The notes under the pieces: model-generated
Database searches by the model: none
Told to the model about the DNA's origin: nothing
What the model saw: the letters and a program-made list of their open reading frames with translations, nothing else
NCBI GenBank assembly: GCA_016875695.1
Contig: VGPB01000046.1
Span: 1-11,646, forward strand
Length of the DNA stretch: 11,646 bases
From: Chloroflexota bacterium
GTDB lineage: Bacteria; Chloroflexota; Dehalococcoidia; UBA2979
Direction: 5' to 3'
Translations under genes and position numbers: made by a program
In this document: positions 5,490-11,646 of the stretch, piece after piece
Position numbering within the stretch: the first letter of the stretch is position 1
How the letters are laid out: each line of letters starts with the position of its first letter

Positions 5490-6595
5490 CAAGCGCCACG
5501 CACCCCCGCGCCTGGCTCGTGCTCGCCGACGGCCGCGCGTTCGCCGGCGAGGCGATCGGCGCGGTCGTGCACGCGACCGGCGAGGTAGTCTTCAACACTT
5601 CGATGACCGGCTACCAGGAGGCGCTCACCGACCCCTCTTACGGGGGGCAGATCCTCGTCATGACCTACCCGCTGCAGGGCAACTACGGCGTGAACGCGCA
5701 CGACGCCGAGAGCGCGCGGCTGCAGGTGCGCGGCTTCGTCGTGCGCGAGCTGACTGACCTGCCCTCGCACTGGCAGAGCACGCGTACGCTCGACGCGCTG
5801 CTGTGCGACGCCGGCGTGCCCGGCATCGCCGGCATCGACACGCGCGCGCTCACCCAGCACCTACGGGCCCACGGCGTCGTCATGGGCACGATCACCCGCG
5901 ACGAGCCGCCCGCGGTCGCGCTCGCCCGCCTGCACGCCGAGCCCGACTACGGCGCCGTCGACCACGTCGCCGCCGTCTCCACCGCCGAGGCGTACACGTT
6001 CGGCGGCGCGCGGGAGGCGGCGCCGGCGCCCGGCGCGCCGCACGTCGTCGTGCTCGACCTCGGCGTGAAGCGCAGCATCATGCGCCACCTGCAGCGCCGC
6101 GGCGCCACCGTGACCACCGTGCCGCATCACACGAGCGCCGAGGACATCCTCGCGCTGCGGCCCGACGGCGTCGTGCTGTCACCCGGGCCCGGCGACCCGC
6201 AGCTCCTCGACCACGTCGTGCAGACCGCGCGCGGGCTGGTGGGGCGCACGCCGTTGCTCGGCATCTGCCTCGGGCACCAGGTGCTCGGCCGCGTCTTCGG
6301 CGCGCGCACGTACAAGCTCAAGTTCGGACACCGCGGCGCGAACCACCCCGTTCGCGACGAGCACAGCGGCCGCACCTACATCACCGCCCAGAACCACGGC
6401 TACGCCATCGACCCCGACGGCCTGCCTGCGGCGGTGCGCGTCTCGCATGTCCACCTCAACGACGGCACCGTCGAGGGACTGGCGCACGCAGCGCTGCCGC
6501 TGTTCACGATCCAGTACCACGCCGAGGCCTCACCCGGCCCGCACGACAGCGAGTACTTGTTCGACCGCTTCCTGGCCACCGTCACCGACCGCTAG
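5486..6595 (+). CDS. carA: Carbamoyl phosphate synthetase small (glutaminase) subunit
   Basis: Hydrolyses glutamine and channels ammonia to CarB. The 369-residue protein has the CarA-specific N-terminal domain (FNTSMTGYQEALTDPSY 36-52, YPLQGNYGVN 61-70) and GIAGIDTRALTQHLR (113-127). The class I glutamine amidotransferase domain has LSPGPGDP (231-238), the nucleophile elbow GICLGHQ (C261), and the His/Glu pair in QYHAEASPGP (H345, E347), so the catalytic triad is complete. GAGGGA at 5472-5477 lies eight nt before the ATG, and the start overlaps the pyrC stop as ATGA. Unlike the usual carA-carB pairing, two other genes separate it from carB. It is followed by an 11-nt gap, the only real gap downstream of pyrR in this cluster. 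Confidence 0.97.
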   Translation: MTSATHPRAWLVLADGRAFAGEAIGAVVHATGEVVFNTSMTGYQEALTDPSYGGQILVMTYPLQGNYGVNAHDAESARLQVRGFVVRELTDLPSHWQSTRTLDALLCDAGVPGIAGIDTRALTQHLRAHGVVMGTITRDEPPAVALARLHAEPDYGAVDHVAAVSTAEAYTFGGAREAAPAPGAPHVVVLDLGVKRSIMRHLQRRGATVTTVPHHTSAEDILALRPDGVVLSPGPGDPQLLDHVVQTARGLVGRTPLLGICLGHQVLGRVFGARTYKLKFGHRGANHPVRDEHSGRTYITAQNHGYAIDPDGLPAAVRVSHVHLNDGTVEGLAHAALPLFTIQYHAEASPGPHDSEYLFDRFLATVTDR

Positions 6596-6606
6596 CGAGG
6601 ACCGCC

Positions 6607-7083
6607 ATGCCCGCCAACGTCCGCCACGCCAAGCCCGAGGACGCCGAGCAGATCGCGGAGATCGTGCGCGAGATCATGGCCGACAACGCCGAGGACATCG
6701 GCATCGATGTGCCCCTCTCGCACGCCGATGTGCTGCTGTGGATGCATCGCCACGGCGACAATGGCGCGCTCTTCGTGATCGACGACGGCCGCCACCTGCT
6801 CGCGTTCGGCTCGGTCGACTTCAACTCGGCGCGGCCCAACGAGTGCGTGATAGGCGCGTGGGTGCGCCCGCTCAATCGCCGCCAGGGCCACGCCACCGCG
6901 CTCGCCGAAGAAGGCATCGCCTTCGCCCGCGACCACGGCTACCGCAAGGTCAGGGCGCGGCTGCCGGAGAACAACGAGGCCGCACTCTCCTTCCTCTCCT
7001 CCATCGGCGCCCTCGTCCCGCTGTTCAACCCCGGCGCAACGTACGAGCTTCCCCTCTATCCGGAGCAGCGAGAGCAGGCATAA
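6607..7083 (+). CDS. GNAT-family N-acetyltransferase
   Basis: A 158-residue single-domain GNAT enzyme that would transfer an acetyl group from acetyl-CoA to an unknown amine. The opening (VRHAKPEDAEQIAEIVREIM) is the usual first strand and helix. The pyrophosphate loop R91-x-x-G94-x-A96 (NRRQGHATAL 90-99) is the CoA signature in motif A, and LPENNEAALSFLSSIGA (119-135) is the motif B helix with the typical Asn. GAGGA (6597-6601) lies five nt before the ATG. Its stop overlaps the next start as TAATG. Position inside the pyr operon suggests co-expression, but nothing ties its substrate to pyrimidines; it could modify a protein or small metabolite. No frame damage is seen. Confidence 0.87.
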   Translation: MPANVRHAKPEDAEQIAEIVREIMADNAEDIGIDVPLSHADVLLWMHRHGDNGALFVIDDGRHLLAFGSVDFNSARPNECVIGAWVRPLNRRQGHATALAEEGIAFARDHGYRKVRARLPENNEAALSFLSSIGALVPLFNPGATYELPLYPEQREQA

Positions 7084-7831
7084 TGACCACCACGACCACC
7101 GCCACCGCCGAGTACACCGAGCGCCGCGCGCAGGACTGGGCCGCCTTCACCGCGGCCGCGGGACCTCCCGCCGACCACTGGGAGGTCTACGGCAAGCTCT
7201 CCTTCGACTTCCGCCAGAGCGTCGAATTCCTGCAGCCGACGGGCCTCGAGCTGCCCGAGCTGCTCGACCCGCTGCAGCCGCTGCTAGAGACCCTGCGCAG
7301 CATGGACGAGATCGACATCCCTCCGTACGAGTTCCTGCACTTCACCACGCTGCGCCTCGGCTGGCTGAAGCCGGATGACATCTACTGGACGCAGGTCGAG
7401 TCGTTCTACGTGAACGCCGCGCCGCGCCTACACCGGCTGGACCCGTTCACGATCCGCTTCGGCGGCATCTCCGCGCGCGAGGACGCGCTGTACATCGGCA
7501 TCGACGACGCGTACCGCTTCCGCGAGGCGCGCCGCCTGATTCGCCTCGGCGTGCCGAAGGCCGCCGAGGCGCTGCGCTACGATCCCCTGTGGTCGCCGGA
7601 GGGCGACCGCTACATGCCCACGATGGACTTCGCGTTCTTCACCGGGCGCGGCGATCGCCGCCGCGTAATCGAAGCGGTCACGCCCTACCTCGACGCGGCG
7701 GTCGGGGAGCAGCAAATCACGCACATCAAGATGGCCCGCATCGCCAGCGACCCGCAGGTGCACTACCAACCTGTCGACGTCGTCGCGGAGATCGGCCTGC
7801 TCGGCGAGAACGCGCGGAAGGGGTATCACGC

Positions 7832-7835
<4 letters not shown>
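7083..7835 (+). CDS. 2H-phosphoesterase-like protein with a degenerate second motif
   Basis: I do not firmly recognise this 250-residue protein. Its layout resembles the 2H (LigT/2'-5' RNA ligase-like) superfamily. A motif HFT (H86, T88) sits in FLHFTTLRLGWL. It is followed by FTIRFGGISAREDALYIGI (122-140), a helix with regular Arg/Leu spacing (145-165) and a strand YMPTMDFAFF (177-186). Where a second HxT would be expected (PHxTL) the sequence reads P-T-M-D, so half of the catalytic pair seems lost. The C-terminal IKMARI...VHYQPVDVVAEIGLL would be the closing strands. If right, it is a binding protein or altered enzyme. The N terminus is Thr/Ala-rich. No signal peptide or membrane segment is seen. 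It overlaps the GNAT gene by one nt and carB by four, so it is a genuine operon member. Fold assignment is inference and moderate at best; that it is a gene is well supported. Confidence 0.72.
7818..7834 (+). promoter_or_regulatory. Shine-Dalgarno deciding a CTG start for carB
   Basis: AAGGGG (7818-7823) lies eight nt before CTG 7832-7834. This codon overlaps the upstream stop as CTGA, the same geometry as the ATGA and GTGA junctions elsewhere in the operon. No ATG, GTG or TTG exists in the carB frame between a GTG far upstream at 7589, deep in the previous gene, and GTG 7883. The latter has no Shine-Dalgarno sequence and begins inside the first beta strand. Confidence 0.55.
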
Positions 7836-11118
<3,283 letters not shown>

Positions 11119-11122
<4 letters not shown>

Positions 11123-11646
11123 GCAACGCCCCGCCCCGCGTGCCGCCACGCGCCGTGCTCTTCGACCTCGACGGCACGCTCGCCGACTCCGAGGCGCCGA
11201 TTGCGAAGTGCATCGCCGCCGCGCTCGCCGACCACGGCTACACGATCGCGGTGCCCGCCGTCGTCGACGTGCTCGGCCCGCCCCTGCGCGGCATGGTCGA
11301 GCTGCTCGTCGGCGCCGTCGACGACGCCACCCACGAGCGCATCCGCGCGGCCTACTTCCGCCACTACCACCGCGAGCTGCCGCACATCCAACCACTCCCC
11401 GGTGCCCTCGCGCTGCTGGACGCGCTCGCCGCCGCCGGCGTCGTGCTCGCGTGCGTCACGAACAAGGTGGAGGCAGGGGCGTTCGCGCAGCTCGACGCGA
11501 TGGGCTTGACCGCACGCTTCGCCACCGTCGTCGGCGCCGACAGCGCGAGCGCGCCGAAACCCGCCCCGGAGCCCGCGCTCGCCGCGCTCGCGCGCCTCGA
11601 CGGCGCGAGCCCCGCCGCCGCTGCCTTCGTCGGCGACCGCGAGGAG
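11119..11646 (+). CDS. HAD-superfamily phosphatase, phosphoglycolate-phosphatase-like, cut by window end
   Basis: The first 176 residues of a haloacid-dehalogenase-type phosphatase; the frame is open at the window end. Motif I is FDLDGTLADSE (D16 nucleophile, D18), motif II VTNK (T114), motif III K147 in SAPKPAPEP, and motif IV starts GDREE (172-176), where the gene is cut. The helical cap between motifs I and II places it in subfamily IA, with Gph-like and PpaX-like phosphatases. Substrate candidates include phosphoglycolate or a nucleoside monophosphate; the sequence cannot choose. GTG 11119 overlaps the carB stop as GTGA, and GAAGG (11105-11109) is nine nt upstream. The last helix before motif IV is unusually Ala-rich, as expected from the base composition. 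Operon membership is likely; a pyrimidine role is only a guess. Confidence 0.85.

Overview
This is a very GC-rich, densely coding, accessory-poor window from a bacterial chromosome. All confident genes lie on the + strand. Codon use (G/C at most third positions), an ATGA-coupled pyrimidine operon, a PAC2-family protein, an RNA-binding-type PyrR and a weak-consensus promoter style fit a high-GC Chloroflexota lineage (Dehalococcoidia-like) best. An actinobacterium is the main alternative. No 16S rRNA or other decisive marker is present, so the taxonomic call is inference.

Layout. Positions 94-1164 hold two tandem, gap-free alignable paralogues of a YfcE/MJ0936-type metallophosphoesterase. The first seems to start at GTC, a non-standard codon that has a perfect Shine-Dalgarno sequence in front of it. 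A PAC2-family gene follows (1239-2132), apparently expressed as a leaderless mRNA. Positions 2133-2357 have no gene but contain a long-range inverted repeat that could close a structured RNA of about 160 nt.

From 2358 onward is the pyrimidine operon. It begins with a promoter (ATGACC, 17 bp, extended -10 TACCCT) and a recognisable PyrR-binding RNA hairpin. The Shine-Dalgarno sequence inside that hairpin serves a 28-codon leader ORF that overlaps the pyrR start codon. Then come pyrR, pyrB, pyrC and carA, joined by 4-nt ATGA overlaps, a GNAT acetyltransferase, a 2H-phosphoesterase-like protein, carB and the start of a HAD phosphatase gene. carB most likely starts at CTG, overlapping the upstream stop as CTGA. 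The HAD gene overlaps carB as GTGA and runs off the window.

How it works together. CarA and CarB make carbamoyl phosphate, PyrB condenses it with aspartate, and PyrC closes the ring to dihydroorotate. PyrR senses uridine nucleotides and binds the leader RNA. No intrinsic terminator with a U-run lies between the PyrR site and pyrR. The PyrR site instead masks the first ribosome-binding site, so translational repression of the type proposed for Mycobacterium smegmatis pyr genes is the better model. The leader ORF and the chain of overlapping genes would carry that repression down the operon. pyrD, pyrE and pyrF are not in the window. The most interesting items are this leader architecture, the two non-canonical start codons, the GDSH active-site variant shared by both phosphoesterases, and the two unexplained genes between carA and carB.
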